A stretch of 64,000 nucleotides of DNA from Paludisphaera borealis (GTDB taxonomy: Bacteria; Planctomycetota; Planctomycetia; Isosphaerales; Isosphaeraceae): positions 1,984,001 through 2,048,000 of the forward strand of contig NZ_CP019082.1 of assembly GCF_001956985.1 (NCBI RefSeq), read 5' to 3'. Position 1 is the stretch's first letter. Each line of letters begins with the position of its first letter. The position numbers were made by a program, and so were the translations under genes. The notes below the pieces were generated by a model. That model was given only the letters and a program-made list of their open reading frames with translations. It was not told the DNA's origin and did no database searches. Of the stretch, positions 7,639-17,110 are shown in pieces.

Positions 7639-10578
7639 TCATACCTTTGGAACGGCGTTCACGGTCACGAAGACGGGCCGCCCCTCGGCGCGGACGTCTA
7701 GCGATTCGGGTGCCACACTGACCTTGCCGCTGTTGATCTTTCCCAGCTTTTTCCAGGCCGTGCGAGGACTCCCCTCCGGAACGGCCACCCAGAGTTCTCC
7801 CTCGTTGGGCAGGACCGATCCCGATCGAAGCCCCCACGTCGAATCCTCCTGGGCGAGCCAGCCAACCGACCGATACGTGAGCGTGATGATTTGCTCGATG
7901 CGATGTTCCTGAACGCGCGCCTCGCGCAACATCTCGAGACTATCCGGCATCGATTCGACGACCCGTTCCGCGGTGAGGCGCAAGCGTCCCGCGTCCACGC
8001 TCTCGGGATCCATCCAAGGGACGTTCAGATCCACGTCCGATTGCTCCATTACGGCTTTCAACGGCGCCAGGGCCGCCTGGAGGGGCACGCTTCCTTGCAT
8101 GGCGTATTCGGTCACCTTCTTCAAGAGCGTGAGCTTGAGAATGGGATCCATCTCGGCGTCCTTGCGGATCTCGGTCAGCAAGTCGAACATCACTTTGTCC
8201 CAGTCGGGGATCATCGCCGCCCGGCTGAAGATCGCTTTGTACCTGACGCCGATCTTGGTCTGCGGCGACACGGATGAATAGATGATGTTCGCCTTGACGA
8301 TGGGCTTCGCCCGCTCGCGTCCGTCGAATCCGCTGATGTAGCGGAGGAGGTTGGAATCCTCGCTGGGCTGCTTGGTCAAGAAATAGCTTTTAGGCCGGGA
8401 CGGCGGATTCTTGACCTTAACGACCCAGACGGAGTCGATCAGGATGTCGGAGAAGAGCTGCTTCAGCCGGTTCCTGGGATTGTCGACGCGGAGGTCGCGA
8501 CGCGCCATCGCTTCGAGGTGAGCCTGGTATTCCGTGAGTCGGAGGGCCGACGGATCGTTCGGATTCTCCGCCAAGAACGTCTTGCAGGCCGCGGCGCGGG
8601 CGCTCAACTGCTCGCTGGTCGCGGTTGATTCCGGGACTTGCCAGCTCGCGAGCAGGCGATTCTCCTTCGTGATCGTCTGCCAGATCGCCCGTTCCGGCTC
8701 GACCTTGGCCATCGCGCGCGATCGCGGCGAATCGGGATAGTTCTTGATATATTTCTGGATCAGCTCGGTGTAAGCGTCGAGGTCTCGGGGCTCGTCGTCG
8801 GCCGAATAGGCGACGGCGCTCGTCATCTGTTCTTCGAGCCTGCGTCGTTGTTTACGGCCCTCTTGCTCAGCGCGCATCGCGTCCAGCTTCAGGCTGAGAA
8901 CGCGGAATGCTTTCTGTTGCTCGTCGCCGACGTGGTCGATCTCCGTCCCCAAGCCCCGCAGTTCCGCTTGCGTCTGCACCAGCTCTTTGAGAGACGCGGA
9001 GGCTTCCTGACCGTCGGATTTGGCTTTCTCCAGCTTGAGCCGGATCACCTCGATGTTCGCACTCAGAGCAGACAGTCGCGGCGCCAGTTCACGCTCGCGT
9101 CGATCGCGGTCTTCGCGATGAGCCGCCCCTCGACGTTGCAGCAGTTGATCGAGCAGGGTCTTCTCGGTCGATAGGCGGGCCAAGCCGCGAGCGGTTTCCA
9201 GGGCGGTGGGGTCGGCCTCGGTCACGGGGGCTTGCTCCACCTGCCGGATCGCCTGGTCGAACTGGATCTGACGTTGAGCTTCCTTCTCCTGCGCTCCTTG
9301 CACGAGGGCTCGGGCGTTGGCGAGGCCGGGATATTCGAACAGTGAGGGGTCGGCCTTGGTGAGTCGCTCAAGGAATTCGACCGCCTGCCCGTGCTCGCCG
9401 AGTTCGAGCATATCGCTCAGGGCCGTCGCCGCTCGCGCGGAATCGCGGGCCCTCGACTGGCTTCGAATCCCCGCTCCGACGGCCGACACCACGACCACAG
9501 CCGCGACTGCGGCGGCGGCGGCGGCCCACTGCCTGCGACGGGTTTGCCGGGCGCGTTCGAGAGTCAAGCGGGAGACGAATCGATCCTGGATCGACGCGGG
9601 CATGCCGTCGCTGTGCTTCAGGATTTCGTTGGCCGTCCGGTCGAGCACGGCGGGAGCGACGGACTTGGGATCGTCGAGCAGATCAACCAGATCTCGGATA
9701 CTGTCTTCGCGGTCTCGGTTGAACTCGTCGCGCCGGTCCTGGTCTTCCAGCCACCGCAACGCCGGTTCGACCCGCTCATGGACGGCGTCTTTCGGCGAGA
9801 GCTTGACCGCCGCGATGGTCGCTCGCCAGCGGTCGCGAGCGAGCCGACCGCGAATCGGGTCGTGGGCCGAGAACGCGTCGTTCAGACTCACCTCGATGTC
9901 GGCGAGAATCGCGCGGTTCTGCTGCCCCCGGAAATGAGCGTCGCTCTTGCGAATCGCCTGAACCAGTACTACGGGGGGCGGCTCGCTCCACGTCTGGTCT
10001 TCAAGCTCGGCGAGCAGGCGGCCGACAGAGCCGGCGTCGTGACGGCGCGCGGCTTCCGCCGCCTCGACCTGGATTTCCCGAAATCGGGCCTTCTCGAAAA
10101 TCCTGAGGTCATCCTGCCAGATCGGATTGTTCGCGTCCTGAGCGGTCAGCTTGCGAATCACGCCGATCCGCGCTCGCAACGGCGCGCGGGCGAGGGCGAG
10201 CCGACGATGAGTCCGGAGCAGGTCCTGGATCGGGTCTTCCTGAGCGTAGGCTTCGTTGAGGAACGAGGTGATCTCGATCGGGAACCTGGGCGCATCGGGG
10301 AGCCCGTACATCTGGACGAGCTCGTCCCAGTCGGCTCGCTCGGGAAAGTCGAGATCGGCGATCGCGTCGAGCACCCGCGGCGCGATGTCGGCGAGCTGGA
10401 TGGCCTCGGACCGCAGCCCCTGCTGGAGCAGCCGATGACACCGCGCCAGCCGACGGCTCACGTCGCCGCAAGCCTGCGCGTAAGCCGCCGCCAAGGCGTC
10501 CAGCGCCGGCGTCCGCGTCTGGTCCACGGCCTGCAAGAGGGCTCGAATCTGGTCGACGATCTCGTGATGGTCGGGCAT
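7639..10578 (-). CDS. Large single-pass membrane coiled-coil protein of the GTPase/GAP1 cluster
   Basis: A 979-residue protein with no enzymatic motif that I recognise. The first 345 residues are helical and rich in Arg, Glu and Ala. One Ala/Val transmembrane segment lies at about 351-371, encoded by the GC-rich run near 9500-9530. A long, highly charged coiled-coil region follows (about 420-620, with repeats such as QKEKE-like and LEKAKSDGQ). The C-terminal third looks globular with beta strands (VWVVKVKNP, VRYKAIFS, LWVAVPEGS). It lies 36 bases downstream of the GAP1-like gene and is probably co-transcribed with it. It may correspond to the helical partner found in bacterial GTPase-centred systems, but the family assignment is unproven. 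Confidence 0.75.
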   Translation of the reverse strand: MPDHHEIVDQIRALLQAVDQTRTPALDALAAAYAQACGDVSRRLARCHRLLQQGLRSEAIQLADIAPRVLDAIADLDFPERADWDELVQMYGLPDAPRFPIEITSFLNEAYAQEDPIQDLLRTHRRLALARAPLRARIGVIRKLTAQDANNPIWQDDLRIFEKARFREIQVEAAEAARRHDAGSVGRLLAELEDQTWSEPPPVVLVQAIRKSDAHFRGQQNRAILADIEVSLNDAFSAHDPIRGRLARDRWRATIAAVKLSPKDAVHERVEPALRWLEDQDRRDEFNRDREDSIRDLVDLLDDPKSVAPAVLDRTANEILKHSDGMPASIQDRFVSRLTLERARQTRRRQWAAAAAAVAAVVVVSAVGAGIRSQSRARDSARAATALSDMLELGEHGQAVEFLERLTKADPSLFEYPGLANARALVQGAQEKEAQRQIQFDQAIRQVEQAPVTEADPTALETARGLARLSTEKTLLDQLLQRRGAAHREDRDRRERELAPRLSALSANIEVIRLKLEKAKSDGQEASASLKELVQTQAELRGLGTEIDHVGDEQQKAFRVLSLKLDAMRAEQEGRKQRRRLEEQMTSAVAYSADDEPRDLDAYTELIQKYIKNYPDSPRSRAMAKVEPERAIWQTITKENRLLASWQVPESTATSEQLSARAAACKTFLAENPNDPSALRLTEYQAHLEAMARRDLRVDNPRNRLKQLFSDILIDSVWVVKVKNPPSRPKSYFLTKQPSEDSNLLRYISGFDGRERAKPIVKANIIYSSVSPQTKIGVRYKAIFSRAAMIPDWDKVMFDLLTEIRKDAEMDPILKLTLLKKVTEYAMQGSVPLQAALAPLKAVMEQSDVDLNVPWMDPESVDAGRLRLTAERVVESMPDSLEMLREARVQEHRIEQIITLTYRSVGWLAQEDSTWGLRSGSVLPNEGELWVAVPEGSPRTAWKKLGKINSGKVSVAPESLDVRAEGRPVFVTVNAVPKV

Positions 10579-10614
10579 GGTCGGAACTCTCGTCTCCGTC
10601 TACGTCGAACCTCG

Positions 10615-12981
10615 CTACTTCGGTTGATCCGCATACGCGCCGATCCGCGCGATATCGATGAAAGACCCGTCCTTCATGCGAATCGCCATGATCAAACTCA
10701 ACTCGGCTTTGACTGCATGATCAACCAAGTTATACACATGGATTACTGGTTCTAGTTCTTTCTTCATCTTATCTAGTTCCTCATTCTCTGCTTCAAGATC
10801 GTCGATTTCTGTCTTGTGGGCTTCGTGGTTTCTCATCAAGTCCTTAAGCTTTGCGTTCCGTGTCAGACTTGCGGCCTTGAGACTTTCCAATTTTTTGATA
10901 TCTTTTGTCGTCTTGGCGTCGAAATTCAAGGTTGCATTGACGAATCGTCCATCGGGAATGATTTTCATCCAAAGACGGCCCTCCATAATCTCAAGGTTCT
11001 GACCACCGCCGTTAGGCTCGGGCTTCGGCACCCCCGGAGATAGCTTCTGGGATTTCTCATCGACTACGTCGATACGACACATGCGGATGCAGAGGTCCCA
11101 TTTCGAGTTCTCCAGGGCCCAAGACTCCGCCTTCGGGTTTTCCAGGTCCGACGACTCCGCCCAAGGTCTTCTCAGAGTGCGCGGCTTGAGGCCCTCAGCT
11201 TTCTTGCCTGGCTCGATCAGCGAAATCGCAGCCTTCGAGGGTAGCTTCAAAGCTCGTAGCGCGATGTGGCGACGCCCCTGGCTGGTCGTCTCGACGCTGA
11301 GCAGACTGTCGAGAAAAGCCTCGGCCATTTCTGGTCGCTTCCTGACTTCTTCGACGTTCCAGGAGAATGTCAACCTGTCGCCGGCTGTCTCGAATTGAGC
11401 CAGCTTGACAGTCGCGCTCAACCCCGCGCTGGGTACTTCGATCGCCCACGATCGCCGACTCGGGTCGCTTCCCTGAACGTCGATGCTTGTCGCTCTCAGG
11501 TTATCGGGCTCCAGAACCAACTCCAGTGCCTTGACATCATGAGGAATTCTATACGTTTGCTCTGTTCTGATTTGAGGACCAAGTCCCGATGCCGGGGGTT
11601 TGGGTAACTCGATGAACGTCGGCAAGGGGTCCAACTGGGCCGCCCGCGCCGGGTCAGGAGATGTCGCCGCTGCGTTTGGAGTCTTGTCAGCGGAGAGGGG
11701 GCCCACGAACGGAGGCGGAGACGGCTTGGGGACTGGTTCGGGCTTTGGAGCGGGGTTCGGCTCGGCGGTTATGGGAACCGCCTCCTTCGCTGCGTCGACC
11801 TTCGCGGCCGGGCCGACTTGAACCTCGGCGGCTATCTTCCTCTTGGTTTCCACAGCCTTGGTCGCTTGCTCAATAACGTCGGTTGACTCCGAGCCTCGCC
11901 ACATGAAGAAGGACAGCATGCCGAGCAAACCGAAAGCCGCGAGTGATCCCGCGATCCACCAGGCCGTCCTGGCGCCGGATCGCGGCGTTGGATGCACAAG
12001 GGTCGATCGTTTACTTCCTGACCTGAACGTTGGCGGCCCTAACCTCACGTCATAGGCCGGCACGCGCTCTTCATCAGCGATCGGCTTCGCGAGGCGAGCG
12101 CCTTCAGGCGGAGCCTCGGCCTGCCAGCGACGATCTTGCTCAGACGGATCGGGGGTTTCAATGAGTTTATCGGGGACGAGGCGCAGTAGACCCGTCCTCG
12201 CCTGATCAACCAGCGGCCCCCCTTGGGCTTGGCCGAGCGCGGCGCGAAGATCGATCACCAGGGCGCCGGGCGTCCGCGCCGCTTGTTTGGCGAGCGGGGT
12301 TCCGGCGACGACGCCGCGCCATGCGCAGGTCAGCCCCTGGGGAAGTTGGGTGAAGTAAGTGTTGAACTCGACGTCCCAGCGCTTCTCCGGGGGGATGAGC
12401 GCCAGAGCTTCGACGAACAGGGAGAGTAGATCCTGGCCCGGATCAAAAACCAGGAAGGCCGGGCGACCGGGGGCGGCGAGGAACGACTCGGCGAGGGCAC
12501 CGGCCCAGCCGGCGTCGCCGGTGACGGTTTCCCACGCATGCGCGACGCCGCCGGGATGATCGCCCTGCGGAACCGGACGGCCCGACGACAGGAGCCGGGG
12601 TTCTCCCTGCCAGGAATGGTCCATGAATCCCGGCTGGCTCAGCAGCCAGGCGGGCCCTGCCGTGGGCCGCTCCGAGGGATCGACGACCACGTGATGCGCA
12701 TACTTGTTGGACCGCTCGGTGTAGTCGAGCCCCGCGAACGACACCCGAGACAGCACGCTAGAGAGCCGACCGCCGAGGTTGAGCCGATGATGCGCGAAAA
12801 CGACCGGATTGCGGGCGGCGTCGGGGTCGTGCGGAGGGAAGATCTGCTGATAGCCGCTCAGCCCTTCGAGCCGCTCGCGAAGCGGGCCGGACAGGCTCGG
12901 TGTGACAGCGACGGTGCAAAAGCCTCGCGATCCAGCCTGAAGCCCGCGCGGGACCGACGTGTAGTGCAATTCCTGGCTCAT
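10615..12981 (-). CDS. GAP1-N2-like GTPase-associated protein with transmembrane segment
   Basis: A 788-residue protein. The N-terminal 240 residues (ELHYTSVPRGL, then YTERSNKYAHHVVVD and FNTYFTQLPQG) match my recollection of the GTPase-associated protein 1 N-terminal domain type 2 (GAP1-N2), a family found beside bacterial TRAFAC-type GTPases. A single hydrophobic segment lies at about residues 335-357 (WWIAGSLAAFGLLGMLSFFMW). A Pro/Lys linker follows (about 370-450), then a C-terminal half with beta-rich and Lys/Glu-rich coiled-coil stretches. The coding sequence of the C-terminal third (about 10680-11600) is clearly AT-richer than the rest. It lies 98 bases downstream of the GTPase gene. 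The likely role is as partner or regulator of that GTPase at the membrane, by inference. Confidence 0.75.
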   Translation of the reverse strand: MSQELHYTSVPRGLQAGSRGFCTVAVTPSLSGPLRERLEGLSGYQQIFPPHDPDAARNPVVFAHHRLNLGGRLSSVLSRVSFAGLDYTERSNKYAHHVVVDPSERPTAGPAWLLSQPGFMDHSWQGEPRLLSSGRPVPQGDHPGGVAHAWETVTGDAGWAGALAESFLAAPGRPAFLVFDPGQDLLSLFVEALALIPPEKRWDVEFNTYFTQLPQGLTCAWRGVVAGTPLAKQAARTPGALVIDLRAALGQAQGGPLVDQARTGLLRLVPDKLIETPDPSEQDRRWQAEAPPEGARLAKPIADEERVPAYDVRLGPPTFRSGSKRSTLVHPTPRSGARTAWWIAGSLAAFGLLGMLSFFMWRGSESTDVIEQATKAVETKRKIAAEVQVGPAAKVDAAKEAVPITAEPNPAPKPEPVPKPSPPPFVGPLSADKTPNAAATSPDPARAAQLDPLPTFIELPKPPASGLGPQIRTEQTYRIPHDVKALELVLEPDNLRATSIDVQGSDPSRRSWAIEVPSAGLSATVKLAQFETAGDRLTFSWNVEEVRKRPEMAEAFLDSLLSVETTSQGRRHIALRALKLPSKAAISLIEPGKKAEGLKPRTLRRPWAESSDLENPKAESWALENSKWDLCIRMCRIDVVDEKSQKLSPGVPKPEPNGGGQNLEIMEGRLWMKIIPDGRFVNATLNFDAKTTKDIKKLESLKAASLTRNAKLKDLMRNHEAHKTEIDDLEAENEELDKMKKELEPVIHVYNLVDHAVKAELSLIMAIRMKDGSFIDIARIGAYADQPK

Positions 12982-13079
12982 GAATTCGTCGACTCCGTCG
13001 TCGCCGCCCTCGGATCTTCAACTCGTCTCGATTTGCGGAGTTCCGCCCCGGAACCGACCTCGAAACCAATCCGGCTCGA

Positions 13080-14390
13080 TCACCCGGAGGCCGCGGATCG
13101 CTTCCTGACGCGGGGCGTCAGCGCGGGGAGCACCTTGCTCAGGCAATACAACAGCGGAACCGCCACCCAGTAGGGATTCAGGTTCGCGGGGCGAACTCCA
13201 GGCAGACCCGTGGCGGGATCGAGCTCGATCTGATTCCCGAGCGAGCTGACGGCGACGTAGGTCACATCCTGGGCGAAGCTGTCCGCGGCGGCGACCGTCT
13301 CGGGACAATACTCCTGGAGGATCTGCCTAAACCGTCTCGACCGCTGCTCGATCTGGTCGGCGTCGACTCCAGCGACTCCTCCGCTGTTCCGCCATGGCTC
13401 GCCGTCGTCGACGGCCCCGTACAGATGCGACCATTCGTCGAACTTCGAGAGCACGACGACGACGGGACGATCATAGCGAGCCTGCTGAGAGGCCCCGCTG
13501 AACTTGCGGATCCGCACGGCGGCCTCGGTCAGAAGCGTTTCCTGCCGGCTGAGCCGGTTGTCGCGACTCCCTTGCGGCCCGAGCGCCTTGCTTTTGCAGG
13601 CCGCTCGAAACCGTTTGTCCTGGGTGGGATCGAAAAGGAACAGGATCGCCCGCGACTGGGTGAGATGGCGAGTCACGGGGCTCGAAGTCGTGTCCTGCCC
13701 CGGCTGAAAGTGTTCGCCCGCATTATCATAAAGACATAACACGCGAGACAGCTCGGCCGAGCGGTCGAAACGGGCGTGCCCCTCGCGCGGCTGCATGGTG
13801 AAGAGGAACGGCCTCGGGTAGCTGACGATCTGCTGGCCGTAGGCGACCGAGTCGTAAAGCTCGCCTTGAAGCTCGGTCTTCCGGATCAAGTCGCCGAGCG
13901 GAACGATCATCGACTCGCGCGAGTTCAAAAACAGCGACTCTTCGCAGTCGTTCAAGGCGCGGTTGGCGGCGGGGTCGGCGTCCGTGAACGAAATAGAGAA
14001 TTCCATCGGGAGCAGCTTGCGCAGTTGCCACGTCATCGCCGTCAAAAAGTACGACTTCCCGCTGGCCGGCGCCCCCAGGATCGAGAGGAAAAGGGGCTCC
14101 ATCTCCATCATCGAACGAGGGACCGAGAGATGGCATTTGGGACAGGCCAGCGACCGCGCGGTCATGCCCCGCGCATCGATCGCATCCCCTTCCAGGGTGA
14201 ATCGACTGGGCAGAAAGCGCTGTTGCTGCTCAGGACCGAGGAGCGGGTCGCCCATCAGATCGACGTGTTCCGAGATCCAGAGCACCTGCTCGGGAAGGAA
14301 CCGATCCCAGCAGTGAGGACAGGTCACCTGAGAGAGCAGCTTGATCCCAGGAGCTTCCGAAACACGCTTTCGCCCCCCAACGCCGCTCAT
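13080..14390 (-). CDS. Zinc-knuckle TRAFAC-like GTPase (DO-GTPase2-like)
   Basis: A 436-residue protein from the preferred ATG at 14390; an upstream ATG at 14525 would add 45 unconserved-looking residues. A CPHC pair (Cys24, Cys27) and a CPKC pair (Cys83, Cys86) flank an N-terminal region and probably bind zinc. The P-loop is GAPASGKS at 106-113, the G3-like motif is DNAG at 222-225, and an NKxD-like SKFD at 315-318 gives guanine preference. This arrangement resembles the double-GTPase type 2 family seen with GAP1-N2 proteins. It is the first gene of a minus-strand run with the GAP1-like protein, the coiled-coil membrane protein and the GYF/DUF4190 protein. GTP hydrolysis is inferred, not shown. 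Confidence 0.8.
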   Translation of the reverse strand: MSGVGGRKRVSEAPGIKLLSQVTCPHCWDRFLPEQVLWISEHVDLMGDPLLGPEQQQRFLPSRFTLEGDAIDARGMTARSLACPKCHLSVPRSMMEMEPLFLSILGAPASGKSYFLTAMTWQLRKLLPMEFSISFTDADPAANRALNDCEESLFLNSRESMIVPLGDLIRKTELQGELYDSVAYGQQIVSYPRPFLFTMQPREGHARFDRSAELSRVLCLYDNAGEHFQPGQDTTSSPVTRHLTQSRAILFLFDPTQDKRFRAACKSKALGPQGSRDNRLSRQETLLTEAAVRIRKFSGASQQARYDRPVVVVLSKFDEWSHLYGAVDDGEPWRNSGGVAGVDADQIEQRSRRFRQILQEYCPETVAAADSFAQDVTYVAVSSLGNQIELDPATGLPGVRPANLNPYWVAVPLLYCLSKVLPALTPRVRKRSAASG

Positions 14391-14757
14391 ATTCGTATTC
14401 TCATCCGTACGGATCGGCGAATCTTCCCTCGAAGGAGACGCGTCCGATCCCGTGCGACTCCTTGATACCATGACTCGCGCCTGGCGGTCTTGCAAACATT
14501 CAAGAATCGTGTGCAAAGAATACATCCGGCCATTCCATACCGCAAGAGTACTCTCTCAAGCCGATCCGTTTTTAATCTGGCGTAGAATGAGCAGAGGCTC
14601 AGGTGCCGTCGCACCACGAGATCAGCAGGAATCGACCAGAGTCGCCTTGCGCCGCTTCGGCCCCCGGCAAGAAGGCGATCAAGATCTTTGATAGCCCGAA
14701 CCGCGACGCGTAGGATGATCAGCGATTGCGACCGTTCCGCGCCGTCGAGGGAATCCG
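14391..14757. other. Divergent intergenic region between GTPase and phosphatase genes
   Basis: The two genes are transcribed away from each other, so promoters for both should lie here. An AT-richer stretch at 14500-14590 is the likeliest location. No clear operator or hairpin was recognised. Confidence 0.4.
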
Positions 14758-15615
14758 ATGGATTCGTCGCCTGAGAAGCCTTGCCTCAATCCAATGCGTT
14801 GCATGGAGATTCGCGGAGGCAACCGCGCCGTGGAGGAGTCGTTCCAGACTCCAGGGCTCGATGCGTGGCTCTACAGCCTGCCGTTCGAGAACAGCGTGCG
14901 CGGCGGCGATCTCCATTACGTATCGGTCTGCGGCGGCGGTGTGATCACGCGTCTGGTGGTCGCCGACGTTTCGGGTCACGGCGAGCAGGTCGCCGAGTTC
15001 TCCGACGCTCTGCGGTCGATGATGTGGAAGAACATCAACACCAAGAGCCAGACCCGGCTCGTCGAGGCGCTCAACCGCCAGTTCGGCGAGACGGCCCAGT
15101 TGCTCCGGTTCGCGACGGCCGTGGTCGCTACCTATCTGGCCACCAAGCGCACCCTGACCATCTGTAACGCGGGCCATCCGCGTCCCCTATGGCATCAAGC
15201 CGCGACAGGCCCCTGGGGATTGCTCGACAAGGAGTTCGCCGGGGCCGGCAACCTACCCCTCGGGCTCGACGACGACTCGCCCTACAACCAGTTCACCGTC
15301 ACCCTAGGTGCCGGCGACGTCCTGCTGTTTTACACCGATGCGCTGACCGAGGCGATGGACGCGTCGGGTCGATTGCTCGGCGAGGACGGCCTGCTCGAAA
15401 TCGCTCGCGGGCTGGACCTGAGCGATCCCCACCGCATCGCCCCCGCCCTGCTCGCCGCCATCGGCCGGCATCGGTCCGGAAGGCCGGCCGACGACGACGT
15501 GACGCTGCTCACCGTGTTCCACAACGCGCGAGGGCCCCGGCGATTGTCCCTCGCCGCGAAACTGGACGTCTACGCGAAGCTCCTCGGACTCCGAAGCCCT
15601 CGAGCGCCTCGGTGA
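14758..15615 (+). CDS. PPM-type SpoIIE/RsbU-like serine phosphatase
   Basis: A 285-residue phosphatase. The metal-binding motifs of the PPM/SpoIIE fold are present: VVADVSGHGEQVAEF (about 70-85), NAGHPRPL (about 137), YTDALTEAMD (about 194) and DDDVTLL near the C-terminus. Relatives dephosphorylate anti-sigma-factor antagonists in partner-switching pathways. No receiver, PAS or HAMP sensor is attached, so its input must come from another protein. GAGGGA precedes the ATG at good spacing. No RsbV/RsbW-like gene is visible in the window, so its partners are unknown. Confidence 0.88.
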   Translation: MDSSPEKPCLNPMRCMEIRGGNRAVEESFQTPGLDAWLYSLPFENSVRGGDLHYVSVCGGGVITRLVVADVSGHGEQVAEFSDALRSMMWKNINTKSQTRLVEALNRQFGETAQLLRFATAVVATYLATKRTLTICNAGHPRPLWHQAATGPWGLLDKEFAGAGNLPLGLDDDSPYNQFTVTLGAGDVLLFYTDALTEAMDASGRLLGEDGLLEIARGLDLSDPHRIAPALLAAIGRHRSGRPADDDVTLLTVFHNARGPRRLSLAAKLDVYAKLLGLRSPRAPR

Positions 15616-15697
15616 TCCAAGTTGGGACCGACGAACACGCCCACGGCTCTTGACCTGATTCGCATTCGTTCGAACCGCCCCACGGAGGAATTCTCTG

Positions 15698-16774
15698 ATG
15701 CTGACGACGCGACGCGCCCGACTGTTCTCCGCGATTCTGACGGCCTGGGTTTGGGAGATGGGGGGCGACGCCTCCGCTTTCGCCGAGGTGGGACCGGTGG
15801 CGGCGGTCGTGGAGTCGACGCTCGCGACGGACTCGGACAAGATCCGGCAGTTCGCGTTCGACGGCGACGACGGCACGTATTTCACCTCGAAAGCCGCGCC
15901 CGGGGCGGAAGATTCCTTCACTCTGGTCTTCGACGAGCCGGTGGTCGTCAAGGCGATCGCCGTCCAGACCGGCAAGCCCGACGGCGCCGATGCGCTGGCG
16001 TCGGGGACTCTTGAAACATCCGAGGACGGCACGACCTTCCACGACGCGGCGACGTTCCAGAAGGGCGCGGCGAAGGCCGAGCCGGGGCGTCGACTGAAGG
16101 CGATCCGCATCCGGCCGGGCAAGGGCGATGCGCATCCGCTGGTGATCCGCGAGATCGTCGTCGATTCGAATCCCAAGGTGCGAACCTTCGCCTATCCGGT
16201 CGAGATCGTCGTCGACGTCACCGACGCCCCCGAGATGAAGGCGTGGGCCGACAACGCGGCGCGGACGTGCGAGCGCTGGTACGGGCGGATCAACGACCAG
16301 CTCAAGAGCGACGGCTACAAGCCGATCCACCTGATTCGGATGGACCTCAAGAACGGCATCGACGTCCCGGCGATGGCCGGCGGCGGCCGGATCACGGGCT
16401 CGGTGAAGTGGTTCAAGGACCACCCCGACGACGTCGGCGCGATGATCCACGAGACCGTCCACATCGTCCAGCGCTACCATAGCCGCAACAACCCCGGCTG
16501 GCTCGTCGAGGGCGTCGCCGACTACATCCGCTTCTTCCAGTACGAGCCCGCCAACATCGGCCGCCTCAACCCGAAAACCGCCCGCTACGACGGCAACTAC
16601 CGCGTCTCCGCCCGCTTCCTCGCCTACGTCTCAGAGAAGTACGACAAAGACCTCGTCCTCAAGCTCAACCGAGCCATGCGCGAAGGCTCGTACTCCGAAG
16701 ACCTCTTCAATCAGTTCACCGGCAAGACCGTCCAGGAACTCGACGAGGAGTGGCGGGCGTCGCTTCAGAAGTGA
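15698..16774 (+). CDS. Secreted basic-secretory-protein family metalloprotease-like protein
   Basis: A 358-residue exported protein with an N-terminal signal-like hydrophobic stretch. A discoidin/F5-8C-like beta domain follows (about 45-160: DEPVVVKAIAVQTGKPDG, LKAIRIRPG), then a basic secretory protein (BSP) domain. The zinc motif HETVH is at 251-255, followed by WLVEGVADYIRF, a pattern typical of this plant and bacterial family of putative gluzincin peptidases. The catalytic Glu is present. It probably acts outside the cytoplasm on protein or glycoprotein, with the N-terminal domain as a carbohydrate- or surface-binding module. GGAGGA precedes the ATG. Confidence 0.85.
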   Translation: MLTTRRARLFSAILTAWVWEMGGDASAFAEVGPVAAVVESTLATDSDKIRQFAFDGDDGTYFTSKAAPGAEDSFTLVFDEPVVVKAIAVQTGKPDGADALASGTLETSEDGTTFHDAATFQKGAAKAEPGRRLKAIRIRPGKGDAHPLVIREIVVDSNPKVRTFAYPVEIVVDVTDAPEMKAWADNAARTCERWYGRINDQLKSDGYKPIHLIRMDLKNGIDVPAMAGGGRITGSVKWFKDHPDDVGAMIHETVHIVQRYHSRNNPGWLVEGVADYIRFFQYEPANIGRLNPKTARYDGNYRVSARFLAYVSEKYDKDLVLKLNRAMREGSYSEDLFNQFTGKTVQELDEEWRASLQK

Positions 16775-16799
16775 CTCTACAGAACACAGGAGGTGCGAT

Positions 16800-17057
16800 G
16801 TGTACAAGGCGACTCTTCACGAAGTCGGCGGCTCTATCATGCTGGCCGTCCCGCCCCGCTTGCTTGAGCTGTTGGGCCTGCGTGCCGGTGCCACAGTCGG
16901 CGTCGTCTTCGATGGCAGACGCCTGGTGATTGAGCCCAACCCGCGCCCGCGTTACACCCTGGATGAGCTGCTGGCCCAATGCGACCCCTCGGCCGAGCCA
17001 ATTGCCGGAGATCGCGCGTGGCTTGATGACGAAGCGGTCGGTAGCGAGTTGCTGTAA
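16800..17057 (+). CDS. MazE/AbrB-type antitoxin
   Basis: An 85-residue protein starting at GTG 16800, just after an AGGAGG ribosome site. The N-terminal half is a swapped-hairpin AbrB/MazE DNA-binding domain (VGGSIMLAVPPRLLELLGLRAG, given here in outline; Val-Pro-Pro and Leu-Gly-Leu positions are typical). The acidic C-terminus (YTLDELLAQCDPS) is the usual toxin-binding tail of MazE. A toxin gene would be expected to overlap the stop; the TAATG overlap is present, but the following frame is only 17 codons (separate entry). It is therefore an orphan antitoxin. Confidence 0.85.
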   Translation: MYKATLHEVGGSIMLAVPPRLLELLGLRAGATVGVVFDGRRLVIEPNPRPRYTLDELLAQCDPSAEPIAGDRAWLDDEAVGSELL

Positions 17058-17110
17058 TGGAGCGCGGCGACATCGCGCAGTATTCCCTTGGGTTGAAGAC
17101 AGTCGTCTAA
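17057..17110 (+). pseudogene. Vestigial mazF toxin start (17 codons)
   Basis: ATG 17057 overlaps the mazE stop as TAATG, the classic mazEF junction. The first residues MERGDI match the usual beginning of MazF (Met-Glu/Arg-Arg-Gly-Asp-Ile). The frame then runs AQYSLGLKTVV and stops at TAA 17108-17110, exactly where a dispersed repeat begins. The PemK/MazF core is absent. The simplest reading is a toxin gene deleted or replaced by the repeat. Only about six residues carry the resemblance, so this is suggestive rather than firm. Confidence 0.5.
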
